Part shown: piece after piece, positions 11,572 to 21,047 of the stretch | Numbering within the stretch: the first letter of the stretch is position 1 | Layout: the number at the start of each line of letters is the position of its first letter | NCBI RefSeq assembly: GCF_001436225.1 | Contig: NZ_AYYO01000056.1 | Location: forward strand, 1 to 64,000 | DNA length: 64,000 nt | Source of the DNA: Lacticaseibacillus sharpeae JCM 1186 = DSM 20505 | GTDB taxonomy: Bacteria; Bacillota; Bacilli; Lactobacillales; Lactobacillaceae | Direction of reading: 5' to 3' | Notes under the pieces: model-generated | What the model was told of the DNA's origin: nothing | Database searches by the model: none | Seen by the model: only the letters and a program-made list of their open reading frames with translations | Translations under genes and position numbers: made by a program

Positions 11572-11596
11572 GTGCCCCGAAACGGGTTGTTAATCC

Positions 11597-11649
11597 TGTT
11601 AGCGGTAACAAGACGATAAAGCTTGTTACCGTTTTCGCAGCCATATACC
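11597..11649 (+). promoter_or_regulatory. maltose operon promoter 1 with two LacI-type sites
   Basis: TGTTAGCGGTAACA (11597-11610) matches the CcpA cre consensus at 12 of 14 positions, and TGTTACCGTTTTCG (11624-11637) at 11 of 14. The arms CGGTAACAAG and CTTGTTACCG also form a perfect inverted repeat (11602-11630). A possible -35 TTGTTA (11623-11628) and -10 TATACC (11644-11649), 15 bases apart, overlap the second site. CcpA or the local LacI-type MalR could bind. Confidence 0.55.
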
Positions 11650-11674
11650 CTAGAAACAGAAGGAAGGGATATTT

Positions 11675-13330
11675 ATGGCAGAGTGGTACGACCATGCGAT
11701 AATTTACCAAATATATCCGAAATCATTCCAGGATAGCAATGGGGATGGCATCGGGGACCTAAACGGGATTCAGCAACGGATTCCGTACCTCAAACAGCTC
11801 GGAATTAACGCGGTGTGGCTCAACCCCGTCTTCGTGTCGCCGCAAGTGGACAACGGTTATGACGTGGCGAACTATTACGCAATTGATGAGCGGATGGGCA
11901 CCATGGCGGACATGGAGGCGCTGATTAAGGCAATGCATGCGGCTGGTATCCGCGTGATTATGGACTTTGTGCTCAACCACACGTCCGATCAGCACCCGTG
12001 GTTCCAGGATGCGGTGACTACGAAGAACAGCATTTACCGTGATTATTATATTTTTGCTGGCGAAAATGGGCAGCGGCCGAATAATTGGGGCAGTTTCTTT
12101 GGCGGTTCCGTCTGGGCGGCGGATCCTAGCGGCAGCGGGCAATCATACTTCCACCTATTTGATAAGCGCATGCCGGACCTGAACTGGGCGAATCCGGAAG
12201 TGCGGCTCGCGATGGGGGATGTGGCCGAATTCTGGCTGGCTAAAGGCATCGATGGTCTGCGGCTGGACGCATTCATTCACATTGCGAAGGCCGATTTAGG
12301 GCAGGATTACCCCACGGATGACCCGACCGAGCCGGTAGTAGCGGAACCGTTCTTCGCGAACCTGCCGAACGTTCAGCGCTGGCTCCGTCCGTTTTGTGCG
12401 CGGATTAAACAGGATTATCCGGGTGCGTTCTTACTGGGTGAGGCGGCCAGTGCCAACGTTAACTTAGCGGTTGATTACACTAGTGACCACGCCAAGCTCA
12501 TGGATTCAGTGATTACCTTCCGCTACTTTGACCGGGACGAAAGCCAGGTCTTACCCAACCTGCCGGCAAATTATCAGCCGGCGCCACTTAACTGGCAGCA
12601 TTTTCGGCAGACACAGGCCGTGTGGCAGCAAACACTGCAGGGCGTGGCGCAACCAACGTTGTACTGGGGGAACCACGACATGGCACGCCTGGCCACCCGC
12701 ATTGCGCAGACGCCGGTGCAGGCCCGCAGCGTGGCCATGCTGATGTATCTGGAACGCGGGATTCCGATTATCTACTACGGCGAGGAACTGGGCATGGCCA
12801 ACCTGGAGTTCACGGACGCCGCGCAGTTCAACGACGTCACGGTTGACGATTTCGTCCGCCAAGCAATTCAAAATGGGTTTACGCGCGAGCAGGCACTGCA
12901 GCTGGTGAGTCAGACGCACAAGCTGCCGGCGCGCGGACCGATGCTGTGGGACGACAGCCCGCAGCACGGCTTTAGCACTAGCAAGCCGTGGCTGAATGGT
13001 GGCGGCAGCACTACGCCACCTGTTGCCAGTCAGGAACAAGATGAGCAGAGCATGCTGAACTTTTACCGGCAACTGCTGGCGATTAAGCAGCAGCCAGTGT
13101 TCCAAGATGGCGCGTTCCGCTTGCTGACCATGGGGGATGCCAGTTACGTCTACTTGCGGCAAAGCGCGGTGGAAACAGCACTGGTTGCCGTTAACCTGAC
13201 CGCGGCGCCAATTAGCTTGACGTTGCCGGCGGGGGATTACACGCCGCTGCTGCACGCGGGCGATTTTGCGCTTGCGGACGTCAAATTGGATCTTGCACCG
13301 TACGCTGGCGTCGCTTTTCAACGTTATTAA
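11675..13330 (+). CDS. GH13 alpha-glucosidase, probably alpha-1,4
   Basis: Cytoplasmic glycoside hydrolase family 13 enzyme releasing glucose from the non-reducing end of short malto-oligosaccharides. The 551-residue protein starts with the oligo-1,6-glucosidase-type IYQIYPKSFQDSNGDGIGDL. It has DFVLNHTSD near residue 100, the nucleophile motif GLRLDAF near 200, acid/base GEAAS near 255 and NHDMAR near 330. An Ala follows the catalytic Asp. In this subfamily that position is Val in alpha-1,6 enzymes and Ala or Thr in alpha-1,4 enzymes, so maltase-like specificity is inferred. No signal peptide is seen. It is first in the maltose cluster, with AGGAAGGG as ribosome site. Confidence 0.85.
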   Translation: MAEWYDHAIIYQIYPKSFQDSNGDGIGDLNGIQQRIPYLKQLGINAVWLNPVFVSPQVDNGYDVANYYAIDERMGTMADMEALIKAMHAAGIRVIMDFVLNHTSDQHPWFQDAVTTKNSIYRDYYIFAGENGQRPNNWGSFFGGSVWAADPSGSGQSYFHLFDKRMPDLNWANPEVRLAMGDVAEFWLAKGIDGLRLDAFIHIAKADLGQDYPTDDPTEPVVAEPFFANLPNVQRWLRPFCARIKQDYPGAFLLGEAASANVNLAVDYTSDHAKLMDSVITFRYFDRDESQVLPNLPANYQPAPLNWQHFRQTQAVWQQTLQGVAQPTLYWGNHDMARLATRIAQTPVQARSVAMLMYLERGIPIIYYGEELGMANLEFTDAAQFNDVTVDDFVRQAIQNGFTREQALQLVSQTHKLPARGPMLWDDSPQHGFSTSKPWLNGGGSTTPPVASQEQDEQSMLNFYRQLLAIKQQPVFQDGAFRLLTMGDASYVYLRQSAVETALVAVNLTAAPISLTLPAGDYTPLLHAGDFALADVKLDLAPYAGVAFQRY

Positions 13331-13354
13331 CGCAGAGATTTAGGGGGATTATTG

Positions 13355-15100
13355 ATGATTAATGCAGCATTACGGCACCGTCCAGAAAGTGAAGACTGCT
13401 TCCTTTACGACCAGGAGCATTTGCGGCTGCGGTTCCATTCCGCCAGTGGGGATATTGCCAGTGTCACCGTGCTTTATGGGGACCCTTACTGGAATCTGCC
13501 CAGCGCTGACGGCCGTTACGTTTTTCAATATGAACAACAGGCAATGACTAAACTCGGCACCGGGGAAGCGTTAGACCACTGGGCCTGCACGCTGACGGCG
13601 CCATTTGCCCGGATGCAGTACCTGTTTTTGGTCACGGATAAGGCCGGCGTGTCCGTCTTGGTGGGCGACCGCGGCATTCGCGCCGACAGCCAGGAGAACC
13701 GCCTGGAAGTGTCCAACTACTTCCGCGTGCCGTACTTCCACGCAATCGACATGGTGCAAACGCCAGATTGGGTGAAGCAAACGGTGTGGTACCAGATTTT
13801 TCCGGAACGGTTCGCTAACGGTGATCAGACCAACGACCCGGCGAACACTAAGCCATGGCGGCCAGCCGACCACCCTGGGCGTGAGGACTTTTACGGCGGC
13901 GATTTGCAGGGCGTGCTTGATCACCTCGATGACTTGCAGGCACTGGGTATCAATGGGCTTTACTTCTGCCCGATTTTCACCGCCAGCTCCAACCACAAGT
14001 ACGACACGATTGATTACCTCGAGATTGACCCGGCGTTCGGGGATAAGGCGCTGTTCGCCAAATTGGTGACGGAAGCCCACGCCCGCGGGATGAAGATCAT
14101 GCTGGATGCCGTCTTCAACCACATGGGTTATGAAAGCATGCAGTGGCAGGATGTGCTGGCAAACGGCGCGAAATCGCGATTTGCATCCTGGTTCCACATC
14201 CACGAATTCCCGGTCACCCCATTCCGTGACCCAATTCACGATGGGGGCAAGCCGCAGTTCGACACGTTTGGCTTCGAGCCACACATGCCTAAGCTCAATA
14301 CGGCGAACCCTGAAGTGCAGGATTACCTGCTGAGCGTTGCCAAGTACTGGGTGGAAGAATTCGATATTGATGCTTGGCGGTTAGATGTTGCCAACGAGGT
14401 GGATCACCACTTCTGGCGGCGTTTCTACGCGGCGGTGACAGCAATCAAGCCGGACTTTTACGTGCTTGGTGAAGTATGGCACTCCAGCCAACCGTGGCTG
14501 AATGGCGGTGAGTTCTCTGGCGTAATGAACTACGCCTACACGCAGCTGACGATGGACCACTTCCTGACGCACAAGCAATCAGCACAGGAGCTGGTTGAAC
14601 GGCTCACGGACCAGTTGATGCTGTACCGCGACCAAGTCAACCAGGTCATGCTTAACATGCTGGACTCGCACGATACAGCGCGGCTGTTGACCCAGGCTGG
14701 CGACGACCAAGATTTGGCCCTGCAAACCCTAGCGTTTATCTTCACCCAGACCGGGGCGCCGTGCATCTATTACGGCACCGAAATGGGGATGGACGGGGAC
14801 AATGATCCCGACGACCGCCGGCCAATGGACTGGAGCAAACTGGGCGGGAAGACGTGGCAAAAAGTGGCGGCGTTGATTAAGGTGCGGCGCGACCACGCGG
14901 CCACCTTTGGCCAGGGCAGCACGGCCTTGACGGTCACGGACGCTGGCCTGATTAAGGTGGAACGCAGCGGCGAGCAGCACATCACGGCCTACTTCAACAC
15001 GACCGACCGCGAGATTGAACTGACTGCCACGCCGGTTTTGGCCCAGAACTTCCAGGCTAACGTACTGGCGCCCAAAGGCTTTGTGGTGAGCGTGGATTAA
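13355..15100 (+). CDS. neopullulanase / maltogenic amylase (GH13_20)
   Basis: Hydrolyses maltodextrins, and probably pullulan or cyclodextrins, to maltose, the substrate for the downstream phosphorylase. The 581-residue protein has an N-terminal beta-sandwich (CBM34-like, about residues 1-120) and then a GH13 barrel starting at WYQIFPERFANGD. It carries DAVFNHMG near 250, the nucleophile motif AWRLDVANE near 345, acid/base LGEVWH near 375 and SHDTARL near 440. There is no signal peptide, so it acts in the cytoplasm on imported dextrin. The ATG at 13355 was chosen over TTG 13352 by spacing from GGGGG. It follows the first glucosidase by 24 bases. Confidence 0.88.
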   Translation: MINAALRHRPESEDCFLYDQEHLRLRFHSASGDIASVTVLYGDPYWNLPSADGRYVFQYEQQAMTKLGTGEALDHWACTLTAPFARMQYLFLVTDKAGVSVLVGDRGIRADSQENRLEVSNYFRVPYFHAIDMVQTPDWVKQTVWYQIFPERFANGDQTNDPANTKPWRPADHPGREDFYGGDLQGVLDHLDDLQALGINGLYFCPIFTASSNHKYDTIDYLEIDPAFGDKALFAKLVTEAHARGMKIMLDAVFNHMGYESMQWQDVLANGAKSRFASWFHIHEFPVTPFRDPIHDGGKPQFDTFGFEPHMPKLNTANPEVQDYLLSVAKYWVEEFDIDAWRLDVANEVDHHFWRRFYAAVTAIKPDFYVLGEVWHSSQPWLNGGEFSGVMNYAYTQLTMDHFLTHKQSAQELVERLTDQLMLYRDQVNQVMLNMLDSHDTARLLTQAGDDQDLALQTLAFIFTQTGAPCIYYGTEMGMDGDNDPDDRRPMDWSKLGGKTWQKVAALIKVRRDHAATFGQGSTALTVTDAGLIKVERSGEQHITAYFNTTDREIELTATPVLAQNFQANVLAPKGFVVSVD

Positions 15101-15105
15101 TATCT

Positions 15106-15160
15106 TGATAGCGGTAACAGAGTTTTACCAATTGTAAAAGCGCTTGCATCAAAACATAAT
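15106..15160 (+). promoter_or_regulatory. mapA promoter with LacI-type site and cre
   Basis: TTGTAA (15132-15137) and CATAAT (15155-15160) are exactly 17 bases apart. TAAAAGCGCTTGCA (15135-15148) fits the cre consensus at 13 of 14 positions and overlaps the -35 box and spacer. TGATAGCGGTAACA (15106-15119) lies just upstream and shares an 11-base core with the site at 11600. CcpA repression on glucose is likely. The upstream site may be for CcpA or MalR. Confidence 0.75.
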
Positions 15161-15277
15161 TAATAGTGTACCAAGGCGTTGCAAGTTGGCGCTGGTACCA
15201 AGTAGGTTAGCAAGTGCATTAATAATTGAGTGAGCAGACCGGCAGCACGGTTCGCGAAGCTCTGTGAGGTTAGTAAG

Positions 15278-17554
15278 ATGAAACGTATTTTTGAAATTGA
15301 TCCGTGGCTCATCACAAGCCATCAGTTAGAAGTAAAAGATAAACGGCTCCAAGAAAGCATCACGGCAATCGGCAATGGCTACATGGGACTACGCGGTAAC
15401 TTTGAAGAAGGTTACTCCGGCGACCACCTCCAAGGTACGTACATTGCTGGCACCTGGTTCCCCGACAAGACGCGGGTCGGCTGGTGGAAGAATGGCTACC
15501 CCGAGTATTTCGGCAAAGTCATCAACGCCCCGAGCTTCATCGACATCGGCATCACGGTGAATGGTGTGCGGGTGGATCTCGCTAAGAGCAAGTTCCGCGA
15601 CTTCACCTTAACGCTGGATATGCATCAAGGGTTGCTCCGCCGCAGCTTCGTGCTCGAGCAAGAAACGGCAACGGTGCGCTTCGAATTTGCCCGCTTCCTT
15701 AGCTTACGGGTACGGCAGGCGGCCTTCATTCAGGTCACCGCGACCGTGCTCAGTGGGAATGCAGCGATTAAGTTCGACGCTGGTATCAACGGCAACGTGG
15801 TCAACGAAGACAGTAACTACGACGACCACTTCTGGTTACCAGATGCGACCGATGCTACTGCGGGCTACATTCAGATGACCACGCGGCCCAACCCGTTCAA
15901 GGTACCGCAGTTCACGGTTCTGGTGCAGCAGGCATTACGCCGTGACGGGGTTCCGATTCAGGGTAACGTCAGCAGTGAGCCTGGCCGCGTGAACGCGCAG
16001 GTTACCGCGAAGCTAGCAGCTGGTGAGCAGGTAACCCTGGAGAAGGACGTGGTGGTTGTAACCAGCCGCGACGTTGCCAAGGACGCACAACTGGTTGCCA
16101 CACAGAAGCTGATGCAAACGGCGCAGGCCCAAAGTTTCCGCGAAAACCTCCGCAGCCACGAAGCATTGTGGGCGCAGCGGTGGCGCGGCAGTGATGTCAC
16201 CATTGATGGTGATGTGGCCGCCCAGCAAGGGATTCGCTTCAACATCGCCCAAATGTTCATGACCTACTACGGGGAGGACAAGCGGCTGAATATCGGACCC
16301 AAGGGCTTCACTGGTGAAAAATACGGTGGCGCCACTTACTGGGATACTGAAGCCTACGTTGTGCCGATGTACTTGGCGGTCACGCCCCCAGACGTTACGC
16401 ACGCACTGCTGCAGTACCGGCACGACCAACTGCCTGGCGCCTACCACAACGCGCAGCAGCAAGGCCTGGCCGGCGCACTGTTCCCGATGGTGACCTTCAA
16501 CGGGATCGAGTGCCACAACGAGTGGGAAATCACGTTTGAAGAATTGCACCGGAACGCGGCCGTTGCCTTTGCGATTTACCAGTACACAGCCTACACCGGT
16601 GATGAAAGTTACGTGAACGGTCCGGGGCTAGAGGTGCTCGTCGGGATTGCCCGCTTCTGGGCCGACCGCGTCCACTTCAGCCAGCGCAAGCAGATGTATA
16701 TGCTGCACGGCGTAACGGGGCCGAATGAATATGAGAACAACGTCAACAATAACTGGTACACCAACACGATGGCTTCCTGGTGTTTGGAATACGCGTTGCA
16801 GCGGCTGGCGAAGGGCAATGCAGATGTTGTTGCCAAGCTAGCAGTCAGCGACACGGAGGCTGCACACTGGCAGGACATCATCGACCGGATGTACCGGCCG
16901 GAAGATAAGCAACTGGGCATTTTCGTGCAAAACGACACGTTCCTGGATAAGGATATTCGCCCAGCCAGCTCAATTCCCGCTGACCAGCGGCCGATTAATC
17001 AGCACTGGTCCTGGGACCGCATCTTACGTTCGCCGTTCATCAAGCAGGCGGACGTCCTTCAGGGGATTTACTTCCTGAATGATCGGTTTACGCAAGCGGA
17101 AAAAGAGCGTAACTTCGACTTTTACGAACCACTGACGGTCCACGAAAGTTCGCTGAGTGCGTCGATTCACGCGATTCTGGCGGCGGAACTGGGCAAGAGT
17201 GCCAAAGCCGTTGAACTGTATGCCCGTACGGCTCGCCTCGACCTCGACAACTACAACAACGACACCGACGATGGGCTGCACATTACGTCCATGAGTGGTG
17301 GGTGGCTAGCAATCGTCCAGGGCTTTGCCGGGATGCGCTACAATCACGACACGCTTAGCTTCAAGCCGTTCTTGCCGGACAAGTGGCACAGTTACAGCTT
17401 CAAGTTGAACTACCGTGGCCGGATCATCGGCGTCCGGATTGGTAAGCAGGCAGAGTTCACCCTGCTCGACGGCCCTGAACTAGACGTGATGGTGTTTGAT
17501 CAGCAGGTTCACCTGCAAGAAGGAGTGCATGATGCTCAAAGGATTGATATTTGA
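15278..17554 (+). CDS. mapA: maltose phosphorylase (GH65)
   Basis: Phosphorolyses maltose to glucose and beta-glucose 1-phosphate, saving one ATP per disaccharide. At 758 residues it matches lactobacillar maltose phosphorylases. The barrel region carries the conserved HNEWEITFEE and the motif TGPNEYENNVNNNWYTN (near residue 485), which contains the catalytic glutamate. The start is the ATG at 15278 (GAGG nine bases upstream; N-terminus MKRIFEIDPW). The frame open from 15230 has no ribosome site. It overlaps pgmB, which uses its other product, and lies under the promoter and cre at 15106-15160. Confidence 0.95.
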   Translation: MKRIFEIDPWLITSHQLEVKDKRLQESITAIGNGYMGLRGNFEEGYSGDHLQGTYIAGTWFPDKTRVGWWKNGYPEYFGKVINAPSFIDIGITVNGVRVDLAKSKFRDFTLTLDMHQGLLRRSFVLEQETATVRFEFARFLSLRVRQAAFIQVTATVLSGNAAIKFDAGINGNVVNEDSNYDDHFWLPDATDATAGYIQMTTRPNPFKVPQFTVLVQQALRRDGVPIQGNVSSEPGRVNAQVTAKLAAGEQVTLEKDVVVVTSRDVAKDAQLVATQKLMQTAQAQSFRENLRSHEALWAQRWRGSDVTIDGDVAAQQGIRFNIAQMFMTYYGEDKRLNIGPKGFTGEKYGGATYWDTEAYVVPMYLAVTPPDVTHALLQYRHDQLPGAYHNAQQQGLAGALFPMVTFNGIECHNEWEITFEELHRNAAVAFAIYQYTAYTGDESYVNGPGLEVLVGIARFWADRVHFSQRKQMYMLHGVTGPNEYENNVNNNWYTNTMASWCLEYALQRLAKGNADVVAKLAVSDTEAAHWQDIIDRMYRPEDKQLGIFVQNDTFLDKDIRPASSIPADQRPINQHWSWDRILRSPFIKQADVLQGIYFLNDRFTQAEKERNFDFYEPLTVHESSLSASIHAILAAELGKSAKAVELYARTARLDLDNYNNDTDDGLHITSMSGGWLAIVQGFAGMRYNHDTLSFKPFLPDKWHSYSFKLNYRGRIIGVRIGKQAEFTLLDGPELDVMVFDQQVHLQEGVHDAQRIDI

Positions 17555-18194
17555 TGTCGACGGGGTCATCACCGATTCCGCGACCTACCATTTGAAAGCA
17601 TGGCGGGCACTAGCGACCAGCCTCGGCATTGATTTGCCGGCAGCTGCCGACGATGAACTGCGCGGACGTTCACGCATGGATTCACTGGCAGTTATCATGC
17701 GCTATGCCGGACGCACCGGTCAGTACACGGAAGCTGAACTGCAGGCCATGGCGGACCAGAAGAACGCGATGTACCAACAGGCGATTCAGTCGATGAACGC
17801 TGATTCGGTATTACCGGGAATGCGGCAACTGCTTGAAGATGCGCGCCAGGCACATTTGACCATGGCGATTGCATCTGCGTCCCGCAACGCGCCGGTGATT
17901 CTCGAACACCTTAATTTAACGCAATACTTCGACGCCGTGGTTGATCCCGCGACGCTCACGCATGGTAAACCTGATCCAGAAATCTACCAGCGAGCCCAAG
18001 AATTACTCGGACTGGCGGCAGATGAGGTGATTAGCTTTGAAGATGCACCGGCAGGCGTGGCGGCCATTAAGGCTGCGGGGCAATTTGCAGTCGGAATTGG
18101 CGCCGCAACCACCCTGGCAGCTGCTGATTACAACGTGCCCGATACCACGCATTTGGTATTAGCGAACGTTATCCACGCTTTTCAGCAGGCCTAG
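17532..18194 (+). CDS. pgmB: beta-phosphoglucomutase
   Basis: Converts beta-glucose 1-phosphate from maltose phosphorolysis into glucose 6-phosphate for glycolysis. It is a 220-residue HAD-superfamily protein: FDVDGVITD at residues 7-15 gives the aspartyl nucleophile and general acid/base, with the helical cap next. SASRN near 115 and FEDAPAG near 170 are the other HAD motifs. Two ATGs (17529 and 17532) are possible; 17532 is better spaced from AAGGAG. The gene overlaps the 3' end of mapA by 23 bases, which suggests translational coupling. Confidence 0.94.
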   Translation: MLKGLIFDVDGVITDSATYHLKAWRALATSLGIDLPAAADDELRGRSRMDSLAVIMRYAGRTGQYTEAELQAMADQKNAMYQQAIQSMNADSVLPGMRQLLEDARQAHLTMAIASASRNAPVILEHLNLTQYFDAVVDPATLTHGKPDPEIYQRAQELLGLAADEVISFEDAPAGVAAIKAAGQFAVGIGAATTLAAADYNVPDTTHLVLANVIHAFQQA

Positions 18195-18237
18195 ATGCCG
18201 CGACTAGCCGCAAATAATACGAGAGAAGGGATGCACA

Positions 18238-19344
18238 ATGGTTGAAATTGATTTAAATCACCTCTACAAAAAATACGATCACGCTGACGAGCCCTCCGTT
18301 AAGGACTTCGACCTGCACATCAAGGATAAGGAATTCATCGTTTTCGTTGGTCCATCTGGGTGCGGGAAGTCCACAACGCTACGGATGATTGCCGGGCTTG
18401 AAGACATCACGGACGGGACGCTCGAAATCGACCACCAAGTAATGAACGATGTGGCGCCAAAGGACCGGAATATCGCGATGGTGTTCCAGAACTACGCGCT
18501 GTACCCCCACATGACGGTGTTCGACAACATGGCGTTCGGACTCAAACTGCGGCACTACAAGAAGGCAGACATTCAGCAACGGGTGGACAACGCCGCGAAG
18601 ATTCTCGGTCTCACCGATTTTCTCGGGCGCAAACCCGCCGACCTCTCTGGGGGCCAGCGGCAACGGGTTGCGCTGGGGCGGGCCATTGTGCGTGACGCGC
18701 CAATCTTCCTGATGGACGAACCACTGTCCAACCTGGATGCGAAATTGCGTGTGTCCATGCGGGCGGAAATCGCCAAGCTCCATCAGCGGCTGAACACAAC
18801 AACCATCTACGTCACACACGACCAGACCGAAGCAATGACGATGGCCGATCGCGTGGTCGTCATGTCTGTCGGTCAGGTTCAGCAAATCGGCAGTCCTGAA
18901 GAAGTTTACCTGCACCCGAAGAACCAGTTTGTCGCTGGTTTCATTGGTTCGCCAGCCATGAACTTCTTCCCCGTGACCTACCAGGATGGCAAGATTACGG
19001 ACGGCAAGGGGCTCACCTTGAAGGTTCCAGAAGGCCGCGCCCGCGTTTTGAACGACAAGGGCTACAACGGCAAGCAGATTACATTCGGGATTCGGCCCGA
19101 AGACATCCACAGCGAAGAAGCGTTCCTCGAAACCTGGCCGGATGCCGTGGTTAAGTCCCAAGTGGTTGTTTCCGAACTCCTCGGGGCGACGGTGCAGATG
19201 TACCAGAAGGTTGATGACACCGAGTTCGTTGCGGTGGTGCCTGCACGGAACCTGCACAATCCGGGCGACACGGTCGCCATGGGCTTTGACGTTAACAAGG
19301 GCCACTTCTTCGACGCTGAAACAACTGAAGCAATCGTGGAGTAG
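18238..19344 (+). CDS. msmK: sugar ABC transporter ATPase (MsmK/MalK type)
   Basis: ATPase that powers maltodextrin import through MalF-MalG. The 368-residue protein has Walker A GPSGCGKST (38-46), signature LSGGQRQR near 135, Walker B FLMDEPLSNLD near 157, and a C-terminal OB-fold regulatory domain from about residue 240. MsmK-type ATPases often serve several sugar transporters, so it may be shared. It lies between pgmB and a GH13 glucosidase in the same direction, away from malEFG but in the same cluster. Confidence 0.92.
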   Translation: MVEIDLNHLYKKYDHADEPSVKDFDLHIKDKEFIVFVGPSGCGKSTTLRMIAGLEDITDGTLEIDHQVMNDVAPKDRNIAMVFQNYALYPHMTVFDNMAFGLKLRHYKKADIQQRVDNAAKILGLTDFLGRKPADLSGGQRQRVALGRAIVRDAPIFLMDEPLSNLDAKLRVSMRAEIAKLHQRLNTTTIYVTHDQTEAMTMADRVVVMSVGQVQQIGSPEEVYLHPKNQFVAGFIGSPAMNFFPVTYQDGKITDGKGLTLKVPEGRARVLNDKGYNGKQITFGIRPEDIHSEEAFLETWPDAVVKSQVVVSELLGATVQMYQKVDDTEFVAVVPARNLHNPGDTVAMGFDVNKGHFFDAETTEAIVE

Positions 19345-19370
19345 TGCAGTGATTTGAGAGGGGTGATGTT

Positions 19371-21008
19371 ATGGCAGAATGGTGGCGCAATGCCGTGGTT
19401 TACCAGATTTATCCACGGAGCTTCCAAGATAGTAATGGGGATGGCATCGGGGATCTGCGCGGAATTATCTCGCGGCTAGACTATTTAGCCCAGCTCGGGG
19501 TAAACGCGATTTGGTTGAGCCCAGTGTACAAGTCACCGGGGATGGATAATGGTTACGACATTGCGGATTACGAGGCAATTGATCCGCAGTACGGAACCAT
19601 GGCGGATATGGATGCGCTGATTGCGGAAGCAAAGCAGCGGCACATCCGCATCATTATGGATTTAGTGGTGAACCACACTTCAGATCAGCACCGGTGGTTT
19701 CAGGAAGCGCGGAAGAGCAAGGATAATCCGTACCGTGATTACTACATTTGGCGCGATGGCCACGCCGATGGCAGTGTGCCCAATGATATGCAATCCACGT
19801 TTTCCGGTTCAGTCTGGCAGTTCGATGCCCAAACGGGGCAGTACTACCTGCACCTGTTCAGCCCGCAGCAGCCTGACCTGAACTGGGCGAATCCAGCTGT
19901 GCGCCAAGCAGTCTACAAAATGATGAATTTCTGGATTGCTAAGGGCATTGGCGGGTTCCGGCTGGACGTGATTGACTTGATTGGCAAAGAACCGGATCGG
20001 GGTATTCGCGAAAACGGGCCGCACCTGCACGAGTATCTGCAGGAGATGCACGCCGCGACGTTCGGCAAGGCAGACCTAATGACTGTCGGCGAAACGTGGG
20101 GTGCCACTCCGCAAATTGCTCAGCTGTACTCGGATCCGCGCCGCAAAGAACTATCGATGGTGTTCCAGTTTGAAGCCATGCAGCTAGACCAGCAGCCGGG
20201 TAAGGCCAAATGGGATTTGCGCCCACTTGATTTTACCGAGCTCAAGGACGTGCTCACTAAGTGGCAGTTGCAGCTTGATTACAAGCACGGCTGGAACAGT
20301 TTGTTCTGGAATAACCATGACTTGCCCCGAATCATTTCCCGATTTGGGGATGAGGGTCAGTATCGGGTCCAAAGTGGGCAGATGTTCGCCATCTTGCTCC
20401 ACTTGATGCGCGGTACGCCATATATCTTTCAGGGGGAAGAAATCGGGATGACCAATTGTCCGGTCAGCGCGATTACTGAAGTGAATGATATCGAGAGCAT
20501 CAACATGTACCATGAACGCCTCGCTTTGGGCTACTCCAAGGCGGAGTTAATCAAAGCAATTAACGTCAAGGGACGCGACAATGCGCGGACGCCGATGCAA
20601 TGGCAAAACGCTCCTGAGGCGGGCTTCACAACCGGTAAGCCGTGGCTACACGTGAACCAGAATTATCGCACAATCAATGCTGAGGCGGCAGTGGCGGATC
20701 CGCATTCGCTATTCGCCACTTATCAAGCGCTCATCAAGCTTCGCCATCAGCAACCCATCATTACGGAGGGGAGTTTCGTCCCCATCCGCGAAGTACCAAG
20801 CGCAGTTATGGCATTTTACCGCATTTATAACGGACTTAAGTGGCTGGTTGTCGCGAACCTTTCAGGGGTTAAGCAACCAATTAACTTGTCCGACAAGATT
20901 GACCAGATCTTGATTTCCAATTATTCGCACGTACCTGATTTACGGCACGGAGAGTTACCACCATACGCAGCCTTTGCGGCGGTGGTCGCCCCGGGGGCCA
21001 ATCAGTAG
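19371..21008 (+). CDS. malL: GH13 glucosidase, probably alpha-1,6
   Basis: Cytoplasmic oligo-1,6-glucosidase or glucan 1,6-alpha-glucosidase (DexB-like), removing alpha-1,6 branches from imported dextrins. The 545-residue protein begins YQIYPRSFQDSNGDGIGDL, has DLVVNHTSD near residue 100, nucleophile GFRLDVID near 199, acid/base VGETWG near 240 and NNHDLPR near 320. A Val follows the catalytic Asp, which is the alpha-1,6 signature in this subfamily. It is paralogous to the glucosidase at 11675, which has Ala there. Exact substrate preference is inferred. Confidence 0.87.
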   Translation: MAEWWRNAVVYQIYPRSFQDSNGDGIGDLRGIISRLDYLAQLGVNAIWLSPVYKSPGMDNGYDIADYEAIDPQYGTMADMDALIAEAKQRHIRIIMDLVVNHTSDQHRWFQEARKSKDNPYRDYYIWRDGHADGSVPNDMQSTFSGSVWQFDAQTGQYYLHLFSPQQPDLNWANPAVRQAVYKMMNFWIAKGIGGFRLDVIDLIGKEPDRGIRENGPHLHEYLQEMHAATFGKADLMTVGETWGATPQIAQLYSDPRRKELSMVFQFEAMQLDQQPGKAKWDLRPLDFTELKDVLTKWQLQLDYKHGWNSLFWNNHDLPRIISRFGDEGQYRVQSGQMFAILLHLMRGTPYIFQGEEIGMTNCPVSAITEVNDIESINMYHERLALGYSKAELIKAINVKGRDNARTPMQWQNAPEAGFTTGKPWLHVNQNYRTINAEAAVADPHSLFATYQALIKLRHQQPIITEGSFVPIREVPSAVMAFYRIYNGLKWLVVANLSGVKQPINLSDKIDQILISNYSHVPDLRHGELPPYAAFAAVVAPGANQ

Positions 21009-21047
21009 CAGAACTTATTTCGATATTCCGTTGGGAGGAATTTTACG

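Noticed and set aside
10250-11710. 486-codon open frame on the minus strand over the end of rpoC
   Set aside because: Antisense to rpoC and crossing the rpoBC terminator and the maltose promoter; no recognisable protein.
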